A stretch of DNA of 64,000 bases from Achatina immaculata (lineage: Eukaryota; Mollusca; Gastropoda; Stylommatophora; Achatinidae). Of this stretch, positions 21,790 through 33,237 are shown piece after piece. Position 1 is the stretch's first letter, and each line of letters begins with the position of its first letter. Below the pieces are notes generated by a model. That model saw only the letters and a list, made by a program, of their open reading frames with translations, ran no database searches and was not told the DNA's origin. The stretch lies in assembly GCA_009760885.1 (NCBI GenBank), contig CM019721.1:17966196-18030195 (forward strand), read 5' to 3'. The translations under genes were made by a program, and so were the position numbers.

Positions 21790-22272
21790 ATATAAAAGTT
21801 CATTCATTCATTAATTTGCATGTCCCTTATGGAACTTTGCCTCCCTAATAGCACTCGTGTAGTCCTCTTCGTTGTGAGCAAGATGGCCTGCTGCTGATGC
21901 ATCCATTTGCAGATCATCAACGATGTCTTGCACCCATCCTCGCCTTGGTCTTCTTCTCTTTCTTTTTCCCAATATGTACCCTTCCAAGACGGTCTTCTCT
22001 AGATTATCATGACGTTTAACGTGTCCAAAATATTTAAGTTTTCTCTGTTAATCCTCTTTACTAGCCAGTCTTCTTCAGTATTAAGTTCTCGTAGTATGGA
22101 TATATTTGTTCTTGTTTGTGTCCATGATATTTGAAGAACTTTTCTGTAGCATTTACATTCAAAGGCATTTATGTGTTTCTCAGCTGTTTTGTTAAGTGTC
22201 CAGTTCTCACAGGCATATGTTGCGATGGGAAAGATGTATGCCTTTAAAAATATGATTTATTATATAAAAGTT
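21790..22272 (-). mobile_element. LINE-A copy 5 with 11-bp target-site duplication
   Basis: The body 21801-22261 is a minus-strand LINE-A 3' end with the (AATG)n tail at 21801-21812. ATATAAAAGTT occurs at 21790-21800 and 22262-22272. Frameshifts disrupt the reading frame. Confidence 0.93.
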
Positions 22273-22431
22273 ACGATTATTTAAAACAAATCAGAAACAG
22301 CTTTATTATTTAGCCAGCACGGTTCGTTAACGTTGACGTATTTGTTAATTAATAAAGCTGTTCTTACTTTTGTTTCAAATAGCCTTAACATTTTGTTACC
22401 ACAGCTTTACTGAGCTGGCCTTGTTTTTGTT

Positions 22432-22620
22432 TATATAGTTTCATATACATTTGTTTATATAGTTTCATATACACTTGTTTATATAGTTTCATATACACTT
22501 GTTTATATAATTTCATATACACTTGTTTATATAGTTTCATATACACTTGTTTATATAGTTTCATATACACTTGTTTATATAGCTTCATATACACTTGTTT
22601 ATATAGCTTCATATACACTT
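22432..22620. repeat. 24-bp minisatellite
   Basis: Eight units of TTATATAGTTTCATATACAC TTGT. The 77-codon minus frame (repeating YMKLYKQV) is a by-product of the 24-bp unit. Confidence 0.97.
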
Positions 22621-22764
22621 ATACTAAAAAATAACACTACATATAGGCAGGTCGCAAGAAGAAAAAGGTTTTCAATGAGGAGTTAAAGTAATGCGTATGG
22701 GCATTTAATGGAAATAAAAACATAATATGCAATAACGCTCTGTCGACGAATACCAAAAGAGAAT

Positions 22765-23644
22765 TATTCAGTTGTACGTGGAGCTCGTTATGTATCGATG
22801 CGAAGCAAGGGCAGTAACTAAGAGCACTCAGAATCTACTGGAAGCAGCGGAGATGTTGCTTCTTAAGAAGAATGATGAGAATACCATGGACAGCCAAAGA
22901 AAAGAAATGAAGAGGTTCTAAATGAGACTGGACAAAAGAGAGAAATTATGGCGAAATTCAGAAACACGAAAGTCCAGATTTGTAGGACATGTTTTGAAAA
23001 GAGGCAAACTGGAACATCCAGTGATAACAGGAAAACTGGAGGGACAGAGAAAGACAGAGAAACAAGATACTTGATGGACTATAGAGAAATGAGATACTTG
23101 ATGGACTATAGAGAAATAAGATACTTGATGGACTATAGAGAAGTAAGATACTTGATGGACTATAGAGAAATAAGATACTTGATGGACTATAGAGAAATAA
23201 GATACTTGATGGACTATAGAGAAATAAGATACTTGATTGACTGCTATAGAGAAATAAGATACTTGATGGACTATAGAGAAATAAGATACTTGATTGACTG
23301 CTATAGAGAAATAAGATACTTGATGGACTATAGAGAAATAAGATACTTGATGGACTATAGAGAAATAAGATACTTGATGGACTATAGAGAAATAAGATAC
23401 TTGATGGACTATAGAGAAATAAGATACTTGATGGACTATAGAGAAATAAGATACTTGATTGACTGCTATAGAGAAATAAGATACTTGATGGACTATAGAG
23501 AAATAAGATACTTGATTGACTGCTATAGAGAAATAAGATACTTGATTGACTGCTATAGAGAAATAAGATACTTGATGGACTATAGAGAAATAAGATACTT
23601 GAAGAGCTAAAAGAGTGGTATGGAGCACAGCCCAACATACGTTT

Positions 23645-23680
<36 letters not shown>

Positions 23681-23735
23681 AATGGATACAGCTGTAGAAA
23701 TAATGACTCTCAGCCATCTGATCGGAATGGGCCAG
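22765..23735 (+). mobile_element. LINE-F copy 1, interrupted by an internal minisatellite
   Basis: The plus-strand translation in shifting frames gives LEAAEMLLLKKNDENTMDSQ (about 22838-22903), FVGHVLKRGKLEHPVITGKL (about 22980-23040) and GQRKTEKQDT, then the 27/30-bp array. Recognisable LINE sequence resumes at 23600-23640 (EEWYGAQPNIRF-like) and ends in (GA)n at 23648-23680. No target duplication was identified. Confidence 0.75.
23056..23603. repeat. 27/30-bp minisatellite arising inside LINE-F
   Basis: About 19 units of TATAGAGAAATAAGATACTT GATGGAC, with 30-bp variants ending GATTGACTGC. The founding words (GAAACAAGATACTTGA) are LINE-F sequence, also found at 36269-36283. The unit lengths are multiples of three, so both strands show long open frames (repeating YREIRYLMD on plus). 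These are not called as genes. Confidence 0.95.
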
Positions 23736-24300
23736 AGAGATAGAGAGACATGGGCCAGAGAGATAGAGAGACATGGACCAGAGAGATAGAGAGACATGGA
23801 CCAGAGAGATAGAGAGACATGGACCAGAGAGATAGAGAGACATGGACCAGAGAGATAGAGAGACATGGACCAGAGAGATAGAGAGACATGGACCAGAGAG
23901 ATAGAGAGACATGGGCCAGAGAGATAGAGAGACATGGGCCAGAGAGATAGAGAGACATGGGCCAGAGAGATAGATATGGACCAGAGAGATAGAGAGACAC
24001 GGACCAGAGAGATAGAGAGACATGGACCAGAGAGATAGAGAAACATGGGCCAGAGAGATAGAGAGACATGGACCAGAGAGATAGGGAGACATGGGCCAGA
24101 GAGATAAAGAGACATGGACCAGAGAGATAAAGAGACATGGACCAGAGAGATAAAGAGACATGGGCCAGAGAGATAGAGACATGGGCCAGAGAGATAGAGA
24201 CATGGACCAGAGAGATAGAGAGAAAGGCATGAACCAAAGAGATAAAGAGAGATATGGACCAGAGAGATAGATAGAGAGAGAGACATGGGCCAGAGAGAGA
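23732..24300. repeat. 23-bp minisatellite
   Basis: About 24 units of GGACCAGAGAGATAGAGAGA CAT, with GGGCCAGAG variants, directly downstream of LINE-F copy 1. The long minus frames (repeating SLSLWSMSLYLSGPC) result from the absence of stops. Confidence 0.97.
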
Positions 24301-24336
24301 GCGCAAGGCACATGGATCATACAGACAGACAGACAA

Positions 24337-24338
24337 AC

Positions 24339-24381
<43 letters not shown>
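24337..24381. repeat. (GATA)n microsatellite
   Basis: About eleven GATA units preceded by (GACA)n at 24319-24336. Confidence 0.98.
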
Positions 24382-24382
<1 letters not shown>

Positions 24383-25064
24383 TAAAGGCAAGACTAATTA
24401 TATGATCGACACAACATTATATTCATCGTCATTATTTTACACAAAACCCTCACAAAAATAAGACAAATAATCTGACAGAATTATGTGGCAGCAGAAAGAA
24501 AAAAATTGTTCACCACGACAGCCTTCTCAATAAATAAAAAAAAATATCTAGGACCAATATTTTTTTTAAATTCTGAATGTATAACTCTGAGGTACTTATA
24601 GTTTTGTTTAATATCTTTGTCATGTTTAGACATAAATGACAAACGTGGGTTACGGCGACCAGCAGAGAATGAAAGAAGAGAAGATACACTTCCCTCCATC
24701 CGTTCCACAGACGACACGAAACTGGATACTCAAAAGGAATGCAGAGATCGTGAACTTTGGACGTTTGCCTTGGGGACTTGGCAGGAGCGGCCTTATCTGT
24801 CTGTCCGTCATAATAAACTTCCAGCTGAGACCCTCGTGGTATGGCCAGACTGAGAATTTGGAAGTCCTCCTCTTTCTCTTGAACCCACCCGCCCCACTGT
24901 CATCTTAGAGTATCGTTCTCTAGCCTCCTCCATTATTTGAGACGCGTTTTAGAGTCTCGTTTTTTTTTGTTCCCTGGCTTTTCTTGGTTTAATGATGCCC
25001 AGCGTGCACAGCTGTGACATTTATCTTCATTCACATAAATTGATTCATATTCATGCGATGAAAG
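24382..25064 (-). other. Intronic stretch
   Basis: No recognised exon or repeat. The plus frames around 24617-24908 lack any recognisable domain. Confidence 0.5.
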
Positions 25065-25730
25065 AGACAGAAACAGACAGGTCAGACATACAGGAGACAG
25101 TCAGACACACAACAGATAGGCATACAAAACATTGTCAGACATACAACATACAGTCAGGCATACAATAAACAGTCAGATAAACAACAGTCAGTCAGTCAGT
25201 CACGCAGCATACAATCAGACACACAGCAGGCAGTCAGACACACAACAGTCAGTCAGTCACGCAGCATACAGTCAGAGACAGCAGATAGTCAGACACACAG
25301 CAGGCAGTCAGAGACACAACAGTCAGTCAGGGACACAGCAGACAGTCAGACACACAACAAACAGTCAGGTACACAGCAGACATATATACAACAGACAGTC
25401 AAGTCACACAGCAGAAAATCAGGCACACAGCAGACAGTCAGACACACAGTCAGAGACACAGTAGACAGTAAGGAACACAGCAGACAGTCAGTCACGCAAC
25501 AGACAGTCAGACACAACAGTCAGTCAGACACACAGCATACAGTCAGGCACACACCAGACAGTCAGTCAGGCACACAACAGACAGACAGTCAGGCACACAA
25601 CAGGCAGACACACAGCAGAAAGTCAGGCACACAGCAGACAGTCAGGCACACAAACAGACAGTCAAGCACACAACAGACAGACAGTCAAGCACACAACAGA
25701 CAGACAGTCAGGCACACAACAGACAGACAG
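25065..25730. repeat. Degenerate CACACAGCAGACAGTCAG array
   Basis: More than 30 irregular units of about 18-22 bp built from CACACAGCAGACAGTCAGG, CACACAACAGACAGTCAG and similar words. Confidence 0.95.
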
Positions 25731-25959
25731 ACATGCCCGTATTCTCCTGTTAAAGAGTCTACAAATTCTGATTATCCACCAAAGAAGAGAATACACTTGC
25801 CACTGATGACGGGTGTAGTCTAATGGGTGTTAAAAACTGAGAACTGTAGTGAAGATGAATACAGAAGCAACAAAATATCAGTCACAGATCATCATCATCA
25901 TCATCATATGTTATTTAATTTCTGACTCTTCGACAAAGCTTCATGTCCCAGTTCTTTGT

Positions 25960-26140
25960 GGAGTTGTCTAGTTCAGTTTCAGTCAAATTTTTGTGGAGTT
26001 GTCTAGTTCAGTTTCAGTCAAATTTTTTGTGGAGTAGTCTAGTTCAGTTTCTGTCAAATTTTTTGTGGAGTTGTCTAGTTCAGTTTCAATCAAATTTTTG
26101 TGGAGTTGTCTAGTTCAGTTTCAGTCAAATTTTTGCGTTA
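25960..26140. repeat. 35-bp tandem repeat
   Basis: Five units of TTTTTGTGGAGTTGTCTAGT TCAGTTTCAGTCAAA. Confidence 0.97.
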
Positions 26141-26159
26141 AAAATGCCATTTCATGTGT

Positions 26160-26530
26160 GATCTTCTTCTTCTTCCATTACCCTTTATCTCTCCCTCCTT
26201 ATCCCCTTCTCTTTTTCTCTGTATCTCTTTCTCCCCTTCTCTCTTCTCCCCATCTCTCTTTTTCCCCTTCTCCTTCACCCCTTCTTCTTCTCCCCTTCTC
26301 TCGTTCTCCTCTCTTTCTCCTATTCTCTCCTTCTCTTATTCTCCCCTTCTCTCGTTCTCCTCTCTTTCTCCCCATCTCTCCTTTTCCCCTTCTTCTTCTC
26401 CCCTTCTCTTTCTCTTCTCTCTTTCTCCTCATCTCTCCTTTTCCCCTTCGCTTTATCCCCTTCTCCTTCACCCCTTTTTCTCCCCTTCTCTTTCTCCCCC
26501 TCTGCTTCTCCCCTTCTCCTCCTCCTCCTT
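26160..26530. repeat. Polypyrimidine tract
   Basis: About 370 bp almost entirely of C and T (TCTCCCCTTCTC, TTCTTCTTC). Long mirror-symmetric pyrimidine tracts of this kind can form triplex DNA. The open frames are compositional artefacts. Confidence 0.95.
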
Positions 26531-26998
26531 GAATTCCCTGGAACTGTGAGCTGATGTTCTTTAGTAGCCGATGCGATGAAGATGTAGAGGCGTAGCATCT
26601 TGAGGGTGGGTCACGGCAGCTATTTTTTCTGTTCTTGGGTGCAGCTAAAAAACGGGAAGGGGGGGGGGAAAGAATGGTGTAATACCCTTTTTTGGGAAAG
26701 ACTCCGCCTCCATGGGGAGTATGGGCATCCCTGCTCCCCTTAGTCGTGCTATGCATGTTATACTGAGAGGTGAGACAGGGTCTTGGTCAGCTACGATTCG
26801 CCAACCCTGATGCTAGCATGCCAGGTATGGTTCGCCAACCCTGACAAATGCATGCCAGCTATGGTTCACCAACCCTGACAAGTGCATGCCAGCTATGGTT
26901 CACAAACCCTGACAAGTGCATGCCAGCTATGGTTCGCCAACCCTGACAAGTGCATGTCAGATATAGATTGCTGATTGCTAAATCTAACAGCGTCTTCA
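26531..26998 (+). repeat. Family G copy with an expanded 34-bp motif
   Basis: Family G sequence at 26531-26798 is followed by five units of TGGTTCGCCAACCCTGACAA GTGCATGCCAGCTA (26802-26970). The usual 3' end GATTGCTGATTGCTAAATCT...AACAGCGTCTTC follows. Confidence 0.85.
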
Positions 26999-27954
26999 TT
27001 TATCTTCCTCTCCCCCCCCCCCACCAAAGCACAGCTAATAAGACAAATGTAAGAAAACATATATTATACAACACAGCCTACGAAGGCAAGTGAGCTAGCT
27101 ACCCCTGCTCCATGTAGATAGAGTCTCAGACACTTCCTTTGACCTTTGCAAGAGACTGGGGTTTGTTTGTTTGTTTTACAGTCAATCTTTCAGACAAACT
27201 CTTGTCTGGTGGTGGGAGAACTGGAAAGAGGAGAACTGAGAGACTGGCGTGCCACAGTCAATTGACCAATAGCAAATCGATACATTTCTAGTTCCGATAT
27301 TGATCTACCCTCTCCTCCCTCCCTCCCACCCGACCGACACCCACCTCTGAGTATCTCATCGACAAGGCCACAAAGCAAGGATCCGTTGGGGGGGTGAGGG
27401 TGGGGGTAGGGTATGGTCCGTTAACCGGGTCTGAGCTTTGGGCTTTAAGAAAAAAAGATCAGGTCTCAGACAGCGAGGATAAGAAATCGTATACTTATTG
27501 AAAAAGAATATACGTATGATGAAAAAGAATATACGTATGAAACCGAGGGCAGTTGTTCGGGATATGGAGAATGTGGCCTGGTGGCCGCGTAGATGAGCCA
27601 GGAAGCTGGAGAAAAACTTAGAAAGAGAAACGTGCGAGGATGAGACAGATCAAGGGAACTGAGCGTGAGTATTAAGTGGAGAATCGTGTTGCTCTTTGTA
27701 GATGCGCTGACAAGACAGATAACTCTTCTGATGGATACAGTATAATACCCAGAGAAGGCAAGGTCGAGATTCTTGTGACAAATAACAAGAGACTGAGGCG
27801 GAAGGAAGTGGACAAAGAATAAAGTAAGGAGTACCAGCGTGGTAGAGGCAGCCCAGGATAGAAATAAATGAAGAGCCCTTGTTGATGGCCTAGGGGTAAA
27901 AAGAGGCATGGATGGGCGATACCTGGGTAGTGGTGTGTTATAACACGCTCTCTC
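26999..27954 (-). other. Intronic stretch
   Basis: No recognised exon. C and G homopolymers lie at 27012-27021 and 27388-27394. The minus open frames at 27466-28034 carry no domain I recognise. Confidence 0.5.
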
Positions 27955-28215
27955 AGGCAGTTACCGTATGGTTCAAATCTCGTACAGTATTTTGTCACAT
28001 GGTTCAACCAGTCTCTCTCTGACAGTTGAACCATGTGACAAAATACTGTACGAAATATTAGTCACATGGTTCAACTCTCAGAGAGTATCTTCTCACGTAG
28101 TTCAACTCTCAGACAGTTATCTTTTCACGTATTTCAACTCTCAGACAGCATCTTATCACGTGATTCAAATCTCAGACAGCATCTTATCACGTGGTTCAAC
28201 TCTCAGACAAGCCTT
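27955..28215. repeat. Degenerate 31-bp repeat with an inverted unit
   Basis: Units of the type CACGTGGTTCAACTCTCAGA CAGCATCTTAT recur through 28215. Near the left end one stretch is present in inverted orientation and forms a perfect stem (listed separately). Confidence 0.85.
27980..28053. other. Perfect 29-bp inverted repeat with 16-bp spacer
   Basis: The arm 27980-28008 begins TCGTACAGTATTTTGTCACA. The arm 28025-28053 is its exact reverse complement and ends TGACAAAATACTGTACGA. The spacer is CAGTCTCTCTCTGACA. Confidence 0.97.
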
Positions 28216-28599
28216 TTGCTACATTCCTTGTTCTTCCGTCAACGTCGGTGTTTGTCTCGATAGAGGATCTCTATACCATTTTTATTTTGACACCCTAACT
28301 TACACCACACGGAAGTGTATCTCTTATATACGACGTACTGTGGAAAAAAATTTTCACATTTGTCCTATAAATAACTAAAAACTCATCATAGCTCTTACAT
28401 GCCACTATCAGACTGGAAGTAGTTCCACTGCTCAAGGATACATCGTATCTGTAGCGCTTCCTTTCTCGTCTAGGCTGTAGACAACCGCCTGATATTCCGC
28501 CTGGTTGTCCTCAATTGTGTAACAACGTCATCTTTTCAGTTTTATCTTCAGCTTGTGGAAACAGAAATAAGCCCCAAGAGGCAGGCAAACTGTTGGATG
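28216..28599 (-). other. Intronic stretch
   Basis: Nothing recognised. Confidence 0.55.
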
Positions 28600-29625
28600 T
28601 TGGGCGTACTATGAACAGGGGCATCATAGCAGAAGTTTTCATTCATAGCCTGGCCAACAAGAACAAAATCTTGGTGTGCAATTCCATTGATAGGAGTAAA
28701 ACAACGATGTGTACTATCACCAACATTATTTATTTTAGCAGTAGACTGATTAATGAAGGATGCAACATCAGATAAACGCAGAGGATTTACAATGGACACT
28801 CGACACAGCGCTGGAGGACCTTGACTTTGTCGACAACATTTGTCTACTGTCAAGCAGCCACAAAGATATGCAAGATAAAATAAACAAGCTAACTCAGAAT
28901 GCAAACAACATAGGACTAAAGATCAGTGTAGGAAAGACAAAGTTAATGAAGCAAAATGTGAACAACAGAAATGTACTCAGAGTAGATAACAAGTTAGTGG
29001 AGGAGGTCAACGAATTTGTATATCTTGGTAGTAGAGTAGTAGAAGATGGAGACTGCACAGAAGACATCAACAGCAGACTTACTAGAGCAAACCAGGCTTT
29101 TGTAAAGCTGCAGACTGTGTGGAAATCTAAAAAACTGAGCACGAAGATGAAAATAAGGATATTTAAGAGTAATATTCTAATTCTATGAAAGTGAATGCTG
29201 GAAAATCACCAGAACTATAGAAAACAAGCTGAATTCTTTCCAGACTAAATGTTTACGAAGAATTAGAAGAATATTTTGACCAAACACCATAAGAAATAAC
29301 ATCTTGTTGGCAGAAATCCAGATGAATCCATTGACAGCAATTGTTTAGGAAAGACGCTGGCGGTGGTTTGGACATGTGCTCCAGATGACTGACAACTCAC
29401 TACCAAAAAAAAAAAAAAGCACTAAGATGGACACAACAGTGGAAGAGAAGTAAGGGTAGACCAAAGGAGACATTGAGAAGAGCAACAGAAAGGATGTTGA
29501 GCAATAGGGGGTCTCACTCTGGCAAGAGCAGACAAAAAAAAGGCAAAGGACAGGCGTTTGTGCAAAAACCTTGCGGAAGCCCCATGTGACCTGGGCACTT
29601 AAGGTTCAGAGAGAGAGACAGAGAA
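28600..29625 (+). mobile_element. LINE-C copy 2, reverse transcriptase remnant (longest LINE-C)
   Basis: The translation in several frames covers the reverse transcriptase core, with QWTLDTALEDLDFVDNICLL at about 28790-28850, where the catalytic F/YADD is degraded to FVDN. It continues through NEFVYLGSRVVEDGDCTEDI to the C-terminal ERRWRWFGHVLQMTDNSLPK. The copy ends KVQRERQR in a short (GA)n. Frameshifts and stops show it is dead. The ancestral element would copy its RNA at a nicked target. Confidence 0.9.
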
Positions 29626-30869
29626 TTCCATTGATATCACATAAAATGATGATCATGCTCTTAACATTGTTTTTTTCCCCCGAATATCTGGCCTTTCTGT
29701 CCCGATTTTGGTGACTCTGAACGTTTCCGTTGGGATGATTGCTGCTTTGTCTCCGCGGGCTCTAACCGTAAACCCAGTCCTCATTATTAGAAGAGAAAGT
29801 TTTATCTTCTGAGGTAGTTGTTGAAGCTTAGTGCAGACATCGACATGCTGCCTGTATTTAGTCAGCTATGAGAATCGGGGGTGGGGGGTGGGGAGAGAAC
29901 GGGGACATATCTGGCCGTGTGCAGTACATGCCTCACTTCTTCAGTGAGAATATTCTGACATGCCCAAATTTCAACCCCCCCCCCCCCCAAAGACTTATCA
30001 ATAGTCAAGGGTGAGCTGCTGGATCTTTAAGATACTATGAAGAAGTGTACAGGTCAAGAGCGTCCCTGTCTGGTCATCGTCATCAGCTGATGTTCTACCG
30101 CCTTGAATCGCGCATGCCACATGAGTACCTGTGTCCAACCAAGAGATTAATCGTCAAACATTTGGTGGGTCTTTACCAGGGTTTCTGCTGGAGAAAATTT
30201 GATACAGACATCTTGCGGCTTTCTACCCCCCCCCCCCAAATCATCTTGAATATCGCCACAGAACGACCACATGACATCAAAGAAACGTAACCCAGCTCCA
30301 CCCGGCTTGGAACACACGACGTGTTGGTATTGCCACCGGGTGTAGCACTGCGCCAGTCCAGCAGGTCTAGGCGTGCCGGCCTCAGGTAGAAACTTTCTGA
30401 TCGCACCTTGTGTGAAACAAGTACAACGCTGTGGCTAAGTGCAAACGTTCAAATCTATAAAAGAATGAGCAGCTAACAGGAACAATGCTTAGAGAAAGAA
30501 GCAAAATTGTTAGACTGGAGGACAGTTTATCTCAAGAAACAACAACAAAAAAAAAAAAAATGGCATCAGCAACATCACTGTCACGGTGTTCATGAGTGTC
30601 TGAAGTGACATTTCAACTTCATGCCATTTTCTCATGTAGCTCAAGGCGAAGACAGATGGCACTGAGGAAGGTTTTGATTTTTCTTTTTTTTTCTAATAAA
30701 CTATGAAAGGCATGTTATTTGGTAACAAAAATGCACAGATCTATAGCTTCTTAGACAAGAAAATAAAATTTAAAAAAACATGGAAGACGTGGAATAAAAC
30801 GCCAAATGTTTCGTCTTGTCTCTTTCCTCATTTACCTTTTACTGTTGAGAGAACAAAGGGACGTCTTGA
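29626..30869 (-). other. Intronic stretch
   Basis: No recognised repeat or exon. There are C homopolymers at 29977-29988 and 30227-30237. A segment at 30285-30420 with GGGTGGAGCTGGG-type words (minus strand) has no Pol III box that I can identify. Confidence 0.5.
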
Positions 30870-31174
30870 TAAGGGTCAGTAATTTGCTTCATATTATGGG
30901 ATAGCTAAAGGTTTCTGTAATTTCTAGTCTCCGTGTCTTTCCCTGGGCGGCCTCTTCCTCTGTTTTCTACACTTCTTATTATGAATGTTTTCTGTGATAT
31001 GCTATCTGGTGGTAGTCATGCTACGTGGCCAAACCATTTGACTTGCTGTTTCCGGAGGTAGTGTAATAATAGTGTTACTCCAGCCTTTGCCTTGATGATG
31101 TCATTTTTAATGTGGTCTCTTCTTCTTACATGTAATATTCCTTAAACGTCTCATTTCTGTCATGATGATCTCCT

Positions 31175-31222
<48 letters not shown>

Positions 31223-31640
31223 GCCTTTCACTCCCTTGAGAGCATAGGCCACGGATAAAGGCTCTCCAGTCATCCCCTGTTCTTGGAATTATTCTCTGCT
31301 TCCTTCTATATGTGTCCCTCGTCTCTGAGCACTGTCATAATTTCTCTTTTCTCCTTGTATATTTGGCTGTTAATGTCCATGTTTGATAGTGATAGCACAG
31401 AACTGGGAAGAAAACTGTGCTGTACAGTTTTATTTTTATTTCACTTGTGATGTGTTTCGTTTCTCAGTGGAGGTGCCATTTGTCCAAAGACATGAGTTGC
31501 TTCATTACATCTGTTCTCAATTTCGGAATTATTATTCCGTAGGATGATGCTGTACTCCCTAAGTATTTGAAATGCTTCATTTCTTTCAAAGACTGATTAT
31601 CCAGGAAGATTTTGATCGGAAATGTATCCAATTTATTTAG
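30870..31640 (-). mobile_element. LINE-E copy 1, split by a nested LINE-D
   Basis: Minus-strand pieces 31357-31640 (HFKYLGSTASSYG, then IKIKLYSTVFFPVL) and about 30870-31168 (RRDHIKNDIIKAKAGV, then VKWFGHVARLPPDSISQKTF) read as one LINE C-terminal region when the segment between them is skipped. The second piece matches LINE-E copy 2 at 63365-63700. Confidence 0.85.
31169..31356 (-). mobile_element. LINE-D copy 2 inserted in LINE-E
   Basis: The minus-strand LINE-D 3' end has a (GAT)n tail (plus-strand ATC run 31177-31222). TCTCCTT occurs at 31169-31175 and 31350-31356, and skipping the insert restores the LINE-E frame region. Confidence 0.85.
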
Positions 31641-31689
31641 CTCATGTCGAGTTCTATCTCACAGATCAAGAATGTGATTATCAACCGCC

Positions 31690-32255
31690 ACAGACCAACT
31701 GAGGGTTAGATTCAATAGTTTGTAGACAAACTGAGGGTTAGATTCGGGCGTTCAGACTAACCGAGGGTTAGATTCAGTAATTCACAGACCAACTGAAGGT
31801 TAGATTCAATAGTTTGCAGATGAATCGAGGCGTTCACAGACCTGCTGAGGGTTATATTCAGTAACTCACTGACCATCTGAGAGTTATAATCAGTAATTCA
31901 CAAACCAACTGAGGGTTATATTCAGTAATTCACAAACCAACTGAGGGTTATATTCAGTAACTCACTGACAATCTGAGAGTTTTAATCAGTAATTCACAAA
32001 CCAATTGAGGGTTATATTCAGTAATTCACAGACAAAGTGAGGGTGAGATTCAGTAATTCACAGGAAAACTGGAGTTTAAATACAGTAGTTCACACATCAG
32101 TCGAAGATTACATTCAGTAGTAAATAAATCGAACTATATTCGGCAGTAATTTACAGACCAACTGAAGGCTAGATTCGGTGGCTCACAGACCAGCTGAAGG
32201 CTAAATTCAATAATTCACAGACCAGTCCAGGGTTATATTAAGTAGGCCATATAAT
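31690..32255. repeat. Degenerate tandem repeat of about 32 bp
   Basis: About 17 diverged units of CACAGACCAACTGAGGGTTA plus GATTCAGTAATT. Confidence 0.9.
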
Positions 32256-32404
32256 GTGATTCCCACTTTCAGCTAAAAGGTTTTGTTGTCTGCTCTATGC
32301 GAGACTGATAATGCTTCGTTCTATTTTCCTTCAGTCGTTCAATGCTCCACCTCACAATGTTGAAACACCACAGAAGGAAGTGATCACGGAACTCGGTATT
32401 TTCT

Positions 32405-32611
32405 TCTCCTAAATCAGTTTACAACAGGCCGAAGAAAAATAGGTCGACCACATGAAACTCTAAAAGAGGACATTGTTAAGAGAGGTCAGTTTTAGTAGGC
32501 ATAAAATCCTTTGATGAGGTTGAAAAGCTCGCTGAAGACAGGACAACTTGGCGAACTACCATGCGAGCCCTATGTGACTTTTAATGGCACGGGAAGGATG
32601 TAAAATGTATA

Positions 32612-32645
<34 letters not shown>
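32405..32645 (+). mobile_element. LINE-B copy 1, 3' end with (TA)n tail
   Basis: The C-terminal end of LINE-B (TTGRRKIGRPHETLKEDIV, then a frameshifted IKSFDEVEKLAEDRTTW) is followed by GGCACGGGAAGGATGTAAAA and (TA)n at 32615-32645. Confidence 0.85.
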
Positions 32646-32647
<2 letters not shown>

Positions 32648-33189
32648 CAGAAGGGAAATTAGAATTAGAATTGCAAAAGCAGCATCGATCTTCAAGAATC
32701 TTGAGAACATATGGAATTAAAAAGTTATAAGCACAAAAACCAAGTTAAGATTATTCAATTCAAATGTAATATCCACCCTCATTTATGCATGCGAAAGCTG
32801 GAAAACAACTAAAAAAAAATAGACAATAAATTAGACTCTTTTGAAAAGAAATGCCTAAGGAAAATACTCGGCATCAAATGGAACGAATTCAAGAACAATG
32901 CAGAGATAAGACAGATGACTGAACAACAACCAGTCTCATGGGTGATAAGGAAAAGGAGATGGACATATGTTGGTCACTTGATGAGAAGAAACAATCAGAG
33001 AATCCTAAAACAAGCTATCAAGTGGAAAACAACAGGCCAAAGAAAAAGAGGCACACCGCGTGAAACTCTGAAAACGACATTGTTAAGAGAGGCCAAATTA
33101 ACAGGCATAAAATCCCTTGATGAGGTTGAAAGACTCGCCGAAGACAGGAAAAATTGACGAAATACCTTGCGAGCCCTATATGACGTTTA

Positions 33190-33236
<47 letters not shown>
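32646..33236 (+). mobile_element. LINE-B copy 2, directly downstream of copy 1
   Basis: Covers the post-reverse-transcriptase region: REIRIRIAKAASIFKNLENI, STLIYACESWKTT, RRWTYVGHLMRRNNQ, KRGTPRETLKTTLLREAKLT and SLDEVERLAEDRKN. It ends in (TA)n at 33193-33236. Two LINE-B 3' ends in a row, both with TA tails, suggest insertion of one at the TA tract of the other. Confidence 0.9.

Positions 33237-33237
<1 letters not shown>

Noticed and set aside
22918..23628. CRISPR-like regular repeats
   Set aside because: The units are contiguous with no unique spacers, and the genome is clearly eukaryotic.
22958..24313. 451-codon minus-strand open frame across two arrays
   Set aside because: It consists only of translated minisatellite units (27/30 and 23 bp). 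The opposite strand and other frames are also open, and there is no start context or unique sequence.
26065..26756. Ser/Pro/Leu-rich plus frames and Arg/Glu/Lys-rich minus frames
   Set aside because: Both are translations of a polypyrimidine tract.
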